From Bog-756 sp052143895 (GTDB lineage: Bacteria > Actinomycetota > Acidimicrobiia > Acidimicrobiales > RAAP-2), in assembly GCA_052143895.1 (NCBI GenBank), contig JBKQRT010000339.1:1-43586 (forward strand): 43,586 nucleotides of DNA, read 5' to 3'. A program made the position numbers and the translations under genes. The notes under the pieces are model-generated. The model made no database searches and had not been told where the DNA came from. It saw only the letters and a list, made by a program, of their open reading frames with translations. Shown here one piece after another: positions 15,828 to 23,627 of the stretch. Each line of letters begins with the position of its first letter. Position 1 is the stretch's first letter.

Positions 15828-16168
15828 GCACCCCGGCGGGGACTCGCCCGTCCCGGGAGGCGATCGCCGTCGTGCTCACAGCCGTCGCCGCCCGACCGGG
15901 GCTCTGGTGGGCGGGACTCGGCGCCCTGCGGCGGCTGGCGGCCCCCGGCTGGTGGCGGTCGCCTCCCCACCTCCCGCTGCCGGACCGCCGGCTGTGGGCC
16001 TTCCGGATGGTCACCGCCTACGGGGACCCGACCCACGACCCGGCACCCGCCGATGTGATCGCCTACCTCGACTGGTGCCGCGCCACCGGTGGTCCGCGGC
16101 GGAGGAACCGCGGGGCGACCGTCGGGTTCCGGCACACCAATCGCTCCTGGCCGGACGGCCCGGGCTAA
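15824..16168 (+). CDS. conserved-looking small protein, function unknown
   Basis: A 114-residue soluble protein rich in Trp, Arg and Pro (PGLWWAGLGALRRLAAPGWW, then LPLPDRRLWAFRMVTAYGD). There is no signal peptide and no motif I can assign. The ATGA overlap with the ROK kinase and the sustained high-GC third positions support real coding. It ends just before the HNH gene. Confidence 0.6.
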   Translation: MSTPAGTRPSREAIAVVLTAVAARPGLWWAGLGALRRLAAPGWWRSPPHLPLPDRRLWAFRMVTAYGDPTHDPAPADVIAYLDWCRATGGPRRRNRGATVGFRHTNRSWPDGPG

Positions 16169-16171
16169 ATT
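16166..16171 (+). promoter_or_regulatory. -10 hexamer for the HNH gene
   Basis: TAAATT spans the stop codon of the preceding gene. It lies 6 nt before TTG 16178 and 9 nt before ATG 16181, giving a leaderless or nearly leaderless mRNA. Confidence 0.38.
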
Positions 16172-16180
16172 CCCGACTTG

Positions 16181-16792
16181 ATGGATCGACGGTCCAAGCT
16201 CGCGGCGAAGTCGGTGGAGCCCGGAAGGGCCGCACCCGATGCCGCCCGCCCGGTCCGCTCGCCGATGTCACCGTCGCGCCGGGCACTGGTCCTGAACGCC
16301 ACCTTCGAGCCGCTGGGCATCGTGTCGTCCCGGCGCGCCGTGCTGCTGGTGCTCGACACCAAGGCCGAGTTGGTCCATACGACCGAGCGCGTCTTCCGGG
16401 CCGAACGCCTCTCGGTCCCCGAGCCGTCGGTCGTCCGTCTGGTCCGGTACGTCCAGGTGCCGCGCCACTACCGGGTGGCGGTCAACCGGCGCACCGTGTT
16501 CGCCCGCGACGGCTCGCGGTGCCAGTACTGCGGATCGGCCGCCGAGAACCTCGACCACGTGATCCCCCGCAGCAAGGGGGGCCCGCACACGTGGGAGAAC
16601 GTCGTCGCCGCCTGTCGACGCTGCAACACCCGCAAGGAGGACCGTCTGCCGCACGAGGCCGGGATGGTGCTGCGCACGACGCCAGCCGCTCCGAGGCACC
16701 GCGTCCAACTCCTGGCACTGTGCGGCGGGGCCAGCGAGGACTGGTACACCTACCTGGGCGAGCGCCCGGCCCGCCGGCAACTGACCGCCTGA
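16181..16792 (+). CDS. HNH endonuclease family protein
   Basis: C-terminal HNH nuclease with zinc cysteines CQYC (C114, C117) and CRRC (C145, C148), the catalytic LDHVIPRSKGG and N140. The N-terminal part (ALVLNATFEPLGIVSSRRAVLLVL) matches stand-alone HNH proteins found widely in actinobacteria and cyanobacteria. Their role is not established and they are not part of a restriction system. ATG 16181 and the adjacent TTG 16178 fit the promoter; ATG 16265 would give the shorter N-terminus common in the family. No methylase or toxin partner is nearby. Confidence 0.88.
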   Translation: MDRRSKLAAKSVEPGRAAPDAARPVRSPMSPSRRALVLNATFEPLGIVSSRRAVLLVLDTKAELVHTTERVFRAERLSVPEPSVVRLVRYVQVPRHYRVAVNRRTVFARDGSRCQYCGSAAENLDHVIPRSKGGPHTWENVVAACRRCNTRKEDRLPHEAGMVLRTTPAAPRHRVQLLALCGGASEDWYTYLGERPARRQLTA

Positions 16793-16856
16793 ACTTCGTG
16801 CACGCCCGGCCGACCGGGGCGCGCCGTCGGGATGGGCGGGATGGGAGAGTGGCGGG

Positions 16857-17570
16857 ATGACGGTCGGGTGGAGGGTGGACGAGCGGGTCGGCGACGCCGG
16901 CTCGCTGCACGAGCGGTGGCCGGCCGCTGAGCACCGCCCCGACCAGCGGGCTGTGGCGGTCTGTCGCCCCCGGGCCGCCGCGGTCGTCCTGGGCTCGACC
17001 CAGCCGGGCACGGTGGTCGACGGCTCCCGGGCGCAGGCCGCCGGCGTGGCGGTGGTCAAGCGGCGCTCGGGTGGTGGCGCGGTGCTGGTGGGTCCCGGCG
17101 AGCCGGCCTGGGTCGACGTGTGGGTCCCGGCCGGTGACGACCTCTGGCACCGCGACGTCGGCCGGGCGTTCGACTGGCTGGGCGACGTGTGGGTGGCGGC
17201 GCTGCGGCGCGTGGGCGTGGCCGGGGTGGTGGCGCACCGTGGAGCCCCCCGCACCGGTTCCCGGTGGTCGTCGCTCGTCTGCTTCGGAGGCGTGGGCAGC
17301 GGCGAGGTGGTGACCGACGACGGCCGCAAGGTGGTCGGACTGGCCCAGCGGCGGGTCCGACAGGGGACCTGGTTCCACGGTGCCTGCGTGGTCCGGTGGG
17401 ACCCGCGGCCCCTGGTGGCGCTGCTGGCGCTCACCCGGGACGAGCGGGCGTCGGCCGCCGCCGACCTCGGTGTGTCGGTGGTGGGGGTCGCCGATCTTGC
17501 CGAGTCCGCCGGCGCGCCGCCGGTCGACGCCGCCACGGTGGTGTCGACCTTCCTCGCCTCGCTGCCCTGA
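16857..17570 (+). CDS. lipoate-protein ligase A-like protein
   Basis: Biotin/lipoate ligase (BPL_LplA_LipB) fold. Visible are VVKRRSGGGAVLVGPGE, the lipoyl-binding RRSGGG loop, and the catalytic-lysine region GRKVVGLAQRRVRQG. It could attach lipoate or octanoate to the E2 or GcvH lipoyl domain, but the divergent N-terminus leaves other acyl transfers open. Length 237. A GGGAG ribosome-binding site precedes ATG 16857 and a hairpin follows the stop. Confidence 0.8.
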   Translation: MTVGWRVDERVGDAGSLHERWPAAEHRPDQRAVAVCRPRAAAVVLGSTQPGTVVDGSRAQAAGVAVVKRRSGGGAVLVGPGEPAWVDVWVPAGDDLWHRDVGRAFDWLGDVWVAALRRVGVAGVVAHRGAPRTGSRWSSLVCFGGVGSGEVVTDDGRKVVGLAQRRVRQGTWFHGACVVRWDPRPLVALLALTRDERASAAADLGVSVVGVADLAESAGAPPVDAATVVSTFLASLP

Positions 17571-17576
17571 GCGCCT

Positions 17577-17596
17577 GACCGGCCGACCCGCCGGTC
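17577..17596 (+). terminator. hairpin after the lipoate-ligase-like gene
   Basis: GACCGGC and GCCGGTC form a perfect 7-bp stem with a 6-nt loop, 6 nt after the stop codon. No U-tract follows. Confidence 0.45.
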
Positions 17597-17843
17597 CGAG
17601 GCTCCGCCGTGGCCACGGTTCGTGGTCCCCGGCCCGGCCTCATTCCACGCATGCCGTCAGGTGACCGTGTCGACATCGACATCGACGCCCACGCGATGGT
17701 GCGTGCTCTCGGCCCGAGCCGCCGATCGGGCCCCGTCAGACGGACACCCGTCCGGGCGTCCTGAGCGTCGGTCCGGAGTCCGCGGCGACGCCAGTCCGGA
17801 GTCGCTGGCACCGCACAGATGGGCACGGGTTGGGCCGCGGTGG

Positions 17844-17872
17844 TTGACCGGTGGGGGATCAGGGCGTAAAGT
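17844..17872 (+). promoter_or_regulatory. dcw cluster promoter (before mraZ)
   Basis: TTGACC (17844-17849) and TAAAGT (17867-17872) are separated by exactly 17 bp. The -10 lies inside the first MraZ box, so MraZ binding should compete directly with RNA polymerase. Confidence 0.7.
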
Positions 17873-17897
17873 GGCGCAAAGTGGTGTAAAAGGGAGG
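17868..17897 (+). promoter_or_regulatory. MraZ operator: three direct repeats with 10-bp period
   Basis: AAAGTGG at 17868 and 17878 and the degenerate AAAAGGG at 17888 are spaced exactly 10 bp apart. This matches the known MraZ target of AAAGTG(G/T)-type boxes with 3-nt spacers, repeated once per helical turn. It is placed upstream of mraZ as expected for autorepression. Confidence 0.75.
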
Positions 17898-17952
17898 AAC
17901 TCGTACCAGCGGGTTCCGGGCACTGCGGGGAGCATTGTGGGAGCAATCACCA

Positions 17953-18372
17953 GTGGCACGGTTCTTCGGCAGGTACGAGCACTCGCTCGACGACAAGGGA
18001 AGGGTGATCCTGCCGTCGAAGTTCCGCGGGCCGTTCGAACACGGGGGCTACCTGACCGAGTACCAGGACGGGTGCCTGTCGCTGTGGACACCGGAGCAGT
18101 TCGAGCTGCAGATGGAGTCGATGCTGGAGCGGGCCTCGGCGGGCCGGAGCGATCGGAACCTGGTGCGGTTGTGGGCCTCGACCTCCCACGAGCTGGAGAT
18201 CGACCGGCAGGGGAGGATGGCCATCCCGGCGCGGCTGCGCGAGTACGCCGGCCTGGTGTCGGACGTTCTGGTTCTCGGGGCGATCGACCGGGTCGAACTG
18301 TGGAACCGCGAGTCATGGGACCAGAAGGTCCTGCCCGAGGAGGAACGACTCACCCAGGGCGACGACGGCTGA
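17953..18372 (+). CDS. mraZ: transcriptional regulator MraZ
   Basis: AbrB-like double-domain DNA-binding protein, usually a ring-shaped oligomer that represses its own dcw operon. The two repeats are visible: YEHSLDDKGRVILPSKFR and LEIDRQGRMAIPARLREYA. GTG 17953 gives 139 residues and places the first repeat at the N-terminus as usual; GTGGGAG lies 9 nt upstream. The TTG at 17935 is a less likely start. It is first in the dcw cluster. Confidence 0.95.
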   Translation: MARFFGRYEHSLDDKGRVILPSKFRGPFEHGGYLTEYQDGCLSLWTPEQFELQMESMLERASAGRSDRNLVRLWASTSHELEIDRQGRMAIPARLREYAGLVSDVLVLGAIDRVELWNRESWDQKVLPEEERLTQGDDG

Positions 18373-18830
18373 GTGGCACGGTGCGTCCCTCCGCCGCTCG
18401 ACGCAGGCTCCAGGTCGTTCCCGACGCCGGTCCCGCCCCGACGGCGGCCGAAGGACCGGACGGCGCCCGCGTCAGCCCCGACCATCCGAGCACCGACCGG
18501 TTCCGCGACGATGCCGACCGGTACCATCCGGAGGACGAGCCCGCGCCGGCCGGGGCCTCCGGGACGGGTCCGTCCGGTATCCGGAGGATCGGCACCGCGA
18601 CGGTGGCGACCACCGGGCCGCTCCCGGGCGGCACGACCGCCGGCCACCGCCGGCTCACACCGTACGAATCGGGTCTGGCGGCGGTGGCCCGCCACGACGT
18701 GCACATCGAACGTGTCTGGCCCATGCGCAGTCCCTCGACCGGAACCCTGGGAGAATCCTCCTCCGCCTGCTCCCAGGGCGAGCGTCGCGGCACTCCACCC
18801 GCAGGCATCCTGCCGGTCGGGGGACTGCGG
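18373..18830 (+). other. 458-bp interval between mraZ and rsmH: leader RNA or N-terminal extension
   Basis: No stop codon interrupts the rsmH frame across this interval. Codon third positions there are almost all G or C, and the translated stretch is Asp/Pro/Gly-rich, with a GTG at 18381. A 150-residue disordered extension of RsmH is therefore possible. Against this, ATG 18831 has a good ribosome-binding site and gives a normal RsmH. A structured 5' leader (the actinobacterial mraW RNA motif occupies this position) is the other explanation. Confidence 0.4.
18745..18778 (+). other. 9-bp perfect hairpin in the rsmH leader
   Basis: CCCTGGGAG (18745-18753) pairs exactly with CTCCCAGGG (18770-18778) across a 16-nt loop, 52 nt before the rsmH ATG. 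It may be part of a leader RNA structure. Confidence 0.4.
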
Positions 18831-19823
18831 ATGAGCCAGGCCTTCTCCCATCAGCCGGTCATGGCCCGTGAGGTCGTCGACCTGTTCGGCCCGGTGCCGC
18901 CGGGCCTGGTGCTCGACGCCACCCTCGGCGGAGGGGGCCATGCGAGCTCCCTCCTCGACGCGCTGCCACACCTGGGGATCCTCGGGATCGACCGAGACCC
19001 CTCAGCCGTGGCGGCCGCCTCCGAGGCCCTGGCGCCGTTCGGGAGCCGTGCCGTCGTCCGGCAGGCCCGGTTCGACGGGCTAGGTCGAGTCGTCCGGGAG
19101 GTGCAGGCGGTCACCGGCGTCGCCCCTGGGGAGGCGGGCCTCAGCGGGGTGCTGTTCGACCTCGGGGTGAGCTCGCACCAGCTCGACGTGCCCGACCGCG
19201 GGTTCTCCTACCGCAGCGACGCGCCCCTCGACATGCGGATGGACCCGACCTCGGGGCGCACCGCCGCCGACGTCGTGAACGGGTCCAGCGAGGAGTACCT
19301 GGCCGACCTGTTCGCCGACAACGGGGAAGGGCGGTTCGCCCGGCGCATCGCCCGCGCCATCGTGGCCGCCCGGCCGGTGACCACCACCGGACAGCTGGCC
19401 GACGTGGTCAAGGCGGCCATTCCCGCTGCCACCCGCCGGACCGGAGGCCATCCCGCCCGCCGGGTGTTCCAGGCCATACGCATCGCCGTCAACGAGGAGA
19501 TCGACCAGCTCGGACCGGCCCTCGACGCCGCGCTCGAGCTGCTGCGTCCAGGAGGGCGCTGCGTGGTCATCTCCTACCATTCGGGGGAGGACCGCTTGGT
19601 CAAGGCCACCTTCACCCGGGCGGTGACCGACGACTGCCACTGCCCGCCGGGTCTACCGTGCGTGTGCGGCGCGGACCCGCAGTTCCGGCTGGTGGTGCGC
19701 GGGGCGAAGCGGCCCGGCGCCGAGGAGGTCGAGCGGAACCACCGGGCAGAGGCCGCCCGACTCCGGGCCGTTGAGCGACTGGTCGCTGCGGAGCGCTCGT
19801 CGACCAACGGTGAGGTGGCCTGA
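18831..19823 (+). CDS. rsmH: 16S rRNA (cytosine1402-N4)-methyltransferase
   Basis: SAM-dependent methyltransferase (MraW) that modifies C1402 of 16S rRNA at the P site. The SAM-binding LDATLGGGGHAS is at about residues 26-37. FDLGVSSHQLD, RGFSYRSDAPLDMRMD, VFQAIRIAVNEE and VISYHSGEDRLVK follow as in the family. ATG 18831 (330 residues) is preceded by GGGGGA. The frame stays open far upstream (see the preceding interval). The stop shares its last base with the ftsL start (TGATG). Confidence 0.95.
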   Translation: MSQAFSHQPVMAREVVDLFGPVPPGLVLDATLGGGGHASSLLDALPHLGILGIDRDPSAVAAASEALAPFGSRAVVRQARFDGLGRVVREVQAVTGVAPGEAGLSGVLFDLGVSSHQLDVPDRGFSYRSDAPLDMRMDPTSGRTAADVVNGSSEEYLADLFADNGEGRFARRIARAIVAARPVTTTGQLADVVKAAIPAATRRTGGHPARRVFQAIRIAVNEEIDQLGPALDAALELLRPGGRCVVISYHSGEDRLVKATFTRAVTDDCHCPPGLPCVCGADPQFRLVVRGAKRPGAEEVERNHRAEAARLRAVERLVAAERSSTNGEVA

Positions 19824-20272
19824 TGGCGCCGCCGGCGGCGGCAACCGCCCGACGGACGGCGACCCGGTCCGACCCCCGTCCCGCGCCGTCCGGCCCGCGA
19901 CGGCCGCCACTGCGGCTCTTCGAGCCAGCGCCCAGACGGCAGCCGTCGAGACGCGGCATCGGCCGCTCCTCCATGTGGCTGTCGTGCCTCCTCGTCGTGG
20001 GGAGCCTCTTCGCCGTCGTGGTCAGTGACGCGTTCGTGGCCGAGGGCCAGGTGCGCCTCTCGGCCACGCAGGGCCAGGTGGCGGCGGCCACGGCCGCTCA
20101 GAAGGCGCTCCAGGTGGCGGTGGCCGAGAAAGCGGCACCCCCGGTGGTCGTCAGCCAGGCGAAACGTGACGGGATGGTCATTCCCGACCAGGTCGTCTAT
20201 CTCCCCCAGGTGCCCCTCGACGTCCCGCTCCCGGCCCCCCACACCACGCCGACTGCTCCCGCCCGGCGGTGA
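19823..20272 (+). CDS. ftsL: FtsL-like septum protein
   Basis: A 149-residue bitopic protein: basic, Pro/Arg-rich cytoplasmic N-terminus (1-50), one membrane helix (about 51-70), then a short Ala/Val/Gln-rich helical segment (75-105) and a proline-rich end. FtsL proteins are poorly conserved, and the call rests on this topology plus position between rsmH and ftsI. It would join FtsB/FtsQ in activating FtsWI at the septum. Overlaps are TGATG with rsmH and GTGA with ftsI. Confidence 0.8.
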   Translation: MAPPAAATARRTATRSDPRPAPSGPRRPPLRLFEPAPRRQPSRRGIGRSSMWLSCLLVVGSLFAVVVSDAFVAEGQVRLSATQGQVAAATAAQKALQVAVAEKAAPPVVVSQAKRDGMVIPDQVVYLPQVPLDVPLPAPHTTPTAPARR

Positions 20273-22143
20273 GTCCCTCGATCCTGCTCGGGCGGCGCAC
20301 GCGCGCCATGCGGCTGGTCCTCGTCCTCGTGTTCCTGGGACTGGGCGCCCGACTGGTCGCCGTGCAGGAGCTCTCCCACCAGCACTATGCGTCCCTGTCG
20401 ACGTCCGAGCTGACGCAGACGGTCCCGGTCCCCGCCGTGCGCGGGGGCATCTTCGACCGCAACGGCGAGGTGCTGGCCGAGACCGTCACCAAGCAGACCG
20501 TGGTGGCCGACCCACTGCTGATCGACCACCCGGGGGCCGTGGCCGACGCCCTGGCGCCCGTCCTCGGGCTGCCCACCGACCAGCTGCTGGGTGACCTCAC
20601 CGAGCATTCCGGGTTCGTCTATCTCGCCCACCGGGTGTCGGACGTGGTGGCGGCCAAGGTCGCGGCGCTCAACCTCACCGGCATCAACCTGGTGCCCGAG
20701 ACGCAGCGGGTCGAGCCCGACGGCCAGCTGGCGCTGCCGGTGGTGGGGACGGTCGACTGGGACGGGAGCGGTGCATCGGGCCTCGAGTACGAGTACCAGT
20801 CCCGCCTGGCCGGCAGGGCCGGTTCGAGGAGCCTCCTGCAGGCCCCGGACGGGGTCACCCTCCCCGGTAGCGGCGACGCCTCGGTGGCGGCCAAGCCCGG
20901 GACCGGACTGGAGCTGACTATCGACGAATCGATCCAGTACGTGGCCGAGCAGGCCCTGGCCTCCGAGATCGCCGTCTCGCATGCCTACAGCGGGACCGCG
21001 GTGGTGATGGACGTGAAGACGGGGGACGTTCTGGCCATGGCCGACCTGCAGGCCACCAGCGGCTCGCCCACCACCGGCAGCTTCACCGGTGGGTCCGCAG
21101 CCGCAGTCGCTCCGACCGGCGCGGCCACGTCCGGGTCGACCTCGGGACCCACGCTGGTCTCGCAGGCGGACACCCTGCCGGCCGGCGTGGAGGAGGCGCC
21201 GTCCAACACGGCGGTGACCCAGGTCTACGAGCCGGGCTCGGTGTTCAAGTTGGTCACCTTCTCGGCGGCCCTGGCCGACGGCATCACCAGTCCCAACCAG
21301 GAGGTCGACGTACCGGCCAGCCTGCCGATGGGCACCTACACGTTCCACGACGCCGAGGCGCACGGCAACGAGGAGCTGACCGCTGGCCAGATCCTGTCCC
21401 AGTCGTCCAACATCGGCACCATCGAGGTTGCCGAGGGACTGGGGGAGAATCGGCTCCTGGCCCAGATCGCCAACCTGGGGTTCGGCAAGCCGACCGGCCT
21501 CGGCTTCCCGGGCGAGTCCGAGGGACTGGTGCCCGGCCCGTCGGCCTGGACGGGCACCTCCATCGGTTCAACGCCGATCGGCCAGGACGACGCCGTGACC
21601 ACCCAGCAGATCCTCGACGCCTACAACGCGGTAGCCGATGGCGGGGTGTACGTCGCCCCCCGCCTGGTCCGGGCCACGGTCAGCCCGTCCGGCGAGGTGA
21701 CCCCTTCCGGTCCCTCGCCGTCCCGCCGGGTCATCGACCCGACCACCAACGCCGAGCTCGTGTCAATGCTCGAAGGCGTGGTGGCATCGGGAACGGGGAC
21801 CAGTGCGGCCATTGACGGCTACACCGTGGCCGGCAAGACCGGCACGGCCCAGATTCCGGACCCGAGCCACCTCGGGTACATCCCCGGCGCCTACGTGGGC
21901 TCGTTCGCCGGATTCGCACCGGCCCAGGATCCGGTCCTGTCCGCCGTGGTGGTCCTCGACCACCCGACGCCGATCTACGGTGGTGCCGTGGCCGCCCCCG
22001 TGTTCTCGACGATCATGGCCTACGCCCTCCACCACTACGGCATCCCCACCACCACTGCGGCCACCGCCTCGACGTCGACGTCGGCCATCGGTGCGACCGG
22101 TACCATCTCGGTGCCGGCCGGCGCGACCACCGAAGGGCCGTAG
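20269..22143 (+). CDS. ftsI: septal peptidoglycan transpeptidase (class B PBP, FtsI)
   Basis: D,D-transpeptidase that cross-links septal peptidoglycan, partner of FtsW. There is one N-terminal membrane helix (about 15-33) and a PBP dimerisation domain (RGGIFDRNGEVLAET). The transpeptidase domain has S324-x-x-K327 (YEPGSVFK), S379-S-N and K523-T-G (AGKTGTAQ). A roughly 50-residue Ser/Thr/Gly insert (about 262-311) sits just before the active-site serine, where homologues have a short loop. A Thr/Ser-rich tail ends the protein. The GTG start overlaps ftsL (GTGA). Confidence 0.95.
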   Translation: MSPSILLGRRTRAMRLVLVLVFLGLGARLVAVQELSHQHYASLSTSELTQTVPVPAVRGGIFDRNGEVLAETVTKQTVVADPLLIDHPGAVADALAPVLGLPTDQLLGDLTEHSGFVYLAHRVSDVVAAKVAALNLTGINLVPETQRVEPDGQLALPVVGTVDWDGSGASGLEYEYQSRLAGRAGSRSLLQAPDGVTLPGSGDASVAAKPGTGLELTIDESIQYVAEQALASEIAVSHAYSGTAVVMDVKTGDVLAMADLQATSGSPTTGSFTGGSAAAVAPTGAATSGSTSGPTLVSQADTLPAGVEEAPSNTAVTQVYEPGSVFKLVTFSAALADGITSPNQEVDVPASLPMGTYTFHDAEAHGNEELTAGQILSQSSNIGTIEVAEGLGENRLLAQIANLGFGKPTGLGFPGESEGLVPGPSAWTGTSIGSTPIGQDDAVTTQQILDAYNAVADGGVYVAPRLVRATVSPSGEVTPSGPSPSRRVIDPTTNAELVSMLEGVVASGTGTSAAIDGYTVAGKTGTAQIPDPSHLGYIPGAYVGSFAGFAPAQDPVLSAVVVLDHPTPIYGGAVAAPVFSTIMAYALHHYGIPTTTAATASTSTSAIGATGTISVPAGATTEGP

Positions 22144-22205
22144 GTGGGTCCCGACCGGCGCTGCGTGATCACACCGCCCCTCCGGAGCCCCTGGACCACC
22201 CCACC

Positions 22206-23627
22206 GTGCAGATGAACGAGCTGATCAACGACGTCGACGTGGTCGGCGTGCGTGGCGACCTCGCGTCCACCGAGGTCCTGGGCGTCGGGTTCGACAGCCG
22301 CCGGGTCGAGCGCGGCTTCCTCTTCTGTTGCGTACCCGGTGAGCACACCGACGGCCATCGGCACGCCGGCGACGCGGTGGCCCGGGGGGCGAGCGCGCTG
22401 CTCTGCGAGCACCTGTTGGACCTGGACGTGACCCAGGTGCAGGTCCCGCCCGGCGCCGTGCGCCCGGCGATGGCCCAGGTCGCGGCGGCCTTCTACGGTC
22501 ACCCGGCCCGCGACCTCACCACGGTGGGTGTCACCGGCACCAACGGGAAGACCACGGTGACCCGCCTCATCGGTGACCTCCTCGATCACGCTGGTGTGCC
22601 GACCGGTGTGATCGGGACGCTCGACGGCGCCCGCACCACCCCCGAATCGCCCGTGCTGCAAGAACGCCTGGCTGAGTTCCGGCGGCACGGTCGCCGGGCC
22701 GTGGCGATGGAGGTCTCCTCGCACGCGATGACCCAGCACCGGGTCGACGGCATCGTGTTCGACGTCGCCGCCTTCACCAACCTGAGCCGTGAGCACCTCG
22801 ACCACCACGGCTCCATGGAGGAGTACTTCGAGGCCAAGGCCCGCCTGTTCGAGCCGTCGCGGGCCGAGGTGGCCGTCGTCAACATGGACGATCCGTGGGG
22901 CCGGCGCCTGGCCGACCGCCTCGACGATCGACGGGTGGTCCCGGTGCGCCGTGCCGAGGCCGACGAGGTCGTGGCCGCCGTCGGATGGTCCTCCTTCCGG
23001 TGGCGCGGCCGTGCGGTACGACTGCCGCTGACGGGGGCGTTCAATATCGAGAACGCGCTGATGGCCGCGGCGGTGGCGGTCGAGCTCGGCATCGACGAAG
23101 CCCAGGTGGTGGACGGTCTGGCGGCCGCCGGCCCGGTGCCGGGCCGCATGGAGGTCGTGGCGGCGGGGCCCCCGGTCGCGGTGGTGGTCGACTATGCCCA
23201 CACGCCGGCCGGGATCGAGGCCGCTCTCACCGCGCTCCGGGAGGTGGCCGGTGGCGGCCGGGTGATCTGCGTGTTCGGGTGCGGCGGCGACCGTGACCGG
23301 GGGAAGCGCCCCGAGATGGGGGCTGCTGCCAGCCGGTGGGCCGACACCGTGGTCCTGACCTCCGACAATCCGAGGTCGGAAGACCCCCTGGTCATCATCG
23401 ACCAGGTCCGGTCGGGCGTGAGCGGCCCGGCCCGCCTGGTGGTCGAGCCCGACCGGGCCCGGGCGATCCGGGCGGCCGTCGGCATGGCCGATGGGGGAGA
23501 CGTGATCCTCGTGGCCGGCAAGGGGCACGAGACCACCCAGACCGTCGGAGAGACCACCCGGCCCTTCGACGACCGGGTGGAGGCCCGAGCGGCCCTGGCA
23601 GAACGGTTCGGCGGTCTGGCCCGGTGA
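22206..23627 (+). CDS. murE: UDP-MurNAc-L-Ala-D-Glu:meso-diaminopimelate ligase
   Basis: ATP-dependent Mur ligase adding the third stem-peptide residue. The ATP loop GTNGKTT is at residues 111-117, and the lysine in YFEAKARLF (K211) fits the carbamylated Lys. The specificity motif DNPR (387-390) indicates meso-DAP rather than L-Lys, consistent with the dap genes upstream. Length 473. Start is GTG 22206 or ATG 22212; neither has a clear ribosome-binding site. Its stop overlaps mraY (GTGA), leaving no room for murF, which usually lies here. Confidence 0.95.
   Translation: MQMNELINDVDVVGVRGDLASTEVLGVGFDSRRVERGFLFCCVPGEHTDGHRHAGDAVARGASALLCEHLLDLDVTQVQVPPGAVRPAMAQVAAAFYGHPARDLTTVGVTGTNGKTTVTRLIGDLLDHAGVPTGVIGTLDGARTTPESPVLQERLAEFRRHGRRAVAMEVSSHAMTQHRVDGIVFDVAAFTNLSREHLDHHGSMEEYFEAKARLFEPSRAEVAVVNMDDPWGRRLADRLDDRRVVPVRRAEADEVVAAVGWSSFRWRGRAVRLPLTGAFNIENALMAAAVAVELGIDEAQVVDGLAAAGPVPGRMEVVAAGPPVAVVVDYAHTPAGIEAALTALREVAGGGRVICVFGCGGDRDRGKRPEMGAAASRWADTVVLTSDNPRSEDPLVIIDQVRSGVSGPARLVVEPDRARAIRAAVGMADGGDVILVAGKGHETTQTVGETTRPFDDRVEARAALAERFGGLAR

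Larger units (their letters stand above)
17571..17952 (+). other. intergenic region before mraZ
   Basis: A 382-bp gap. It holds the hairpin at 17577, then about 240 bp in which I see no gene or recognisable RNA, then the mraZ promoter, three MraZ boxes and a leader of roughly 70 nt. Confidence 0.6.

Noticed and set aside
16181..16792. HNH protein as part of a restriction or phage-defence system
   Set aside because: No methylase, helicase or other defence gene is near, and stand-alone HNH proteins of this type are widespread.
17597..17843. tRNA, RNase P RNA or other stable RNA gene before mraZ
   Set aside because: No cloverleaf, TTCGA arm or conserved RNase P core was found by eye; the region looks like ordinary spacer.
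17622..18830. Extension of the rsmH frame back through mraZ as one 733-residue protein
   Set aside because: The part before 18373 is the mraZ gene in another frame. Only 18381-18830 remains a serious candidate and is reported separately.
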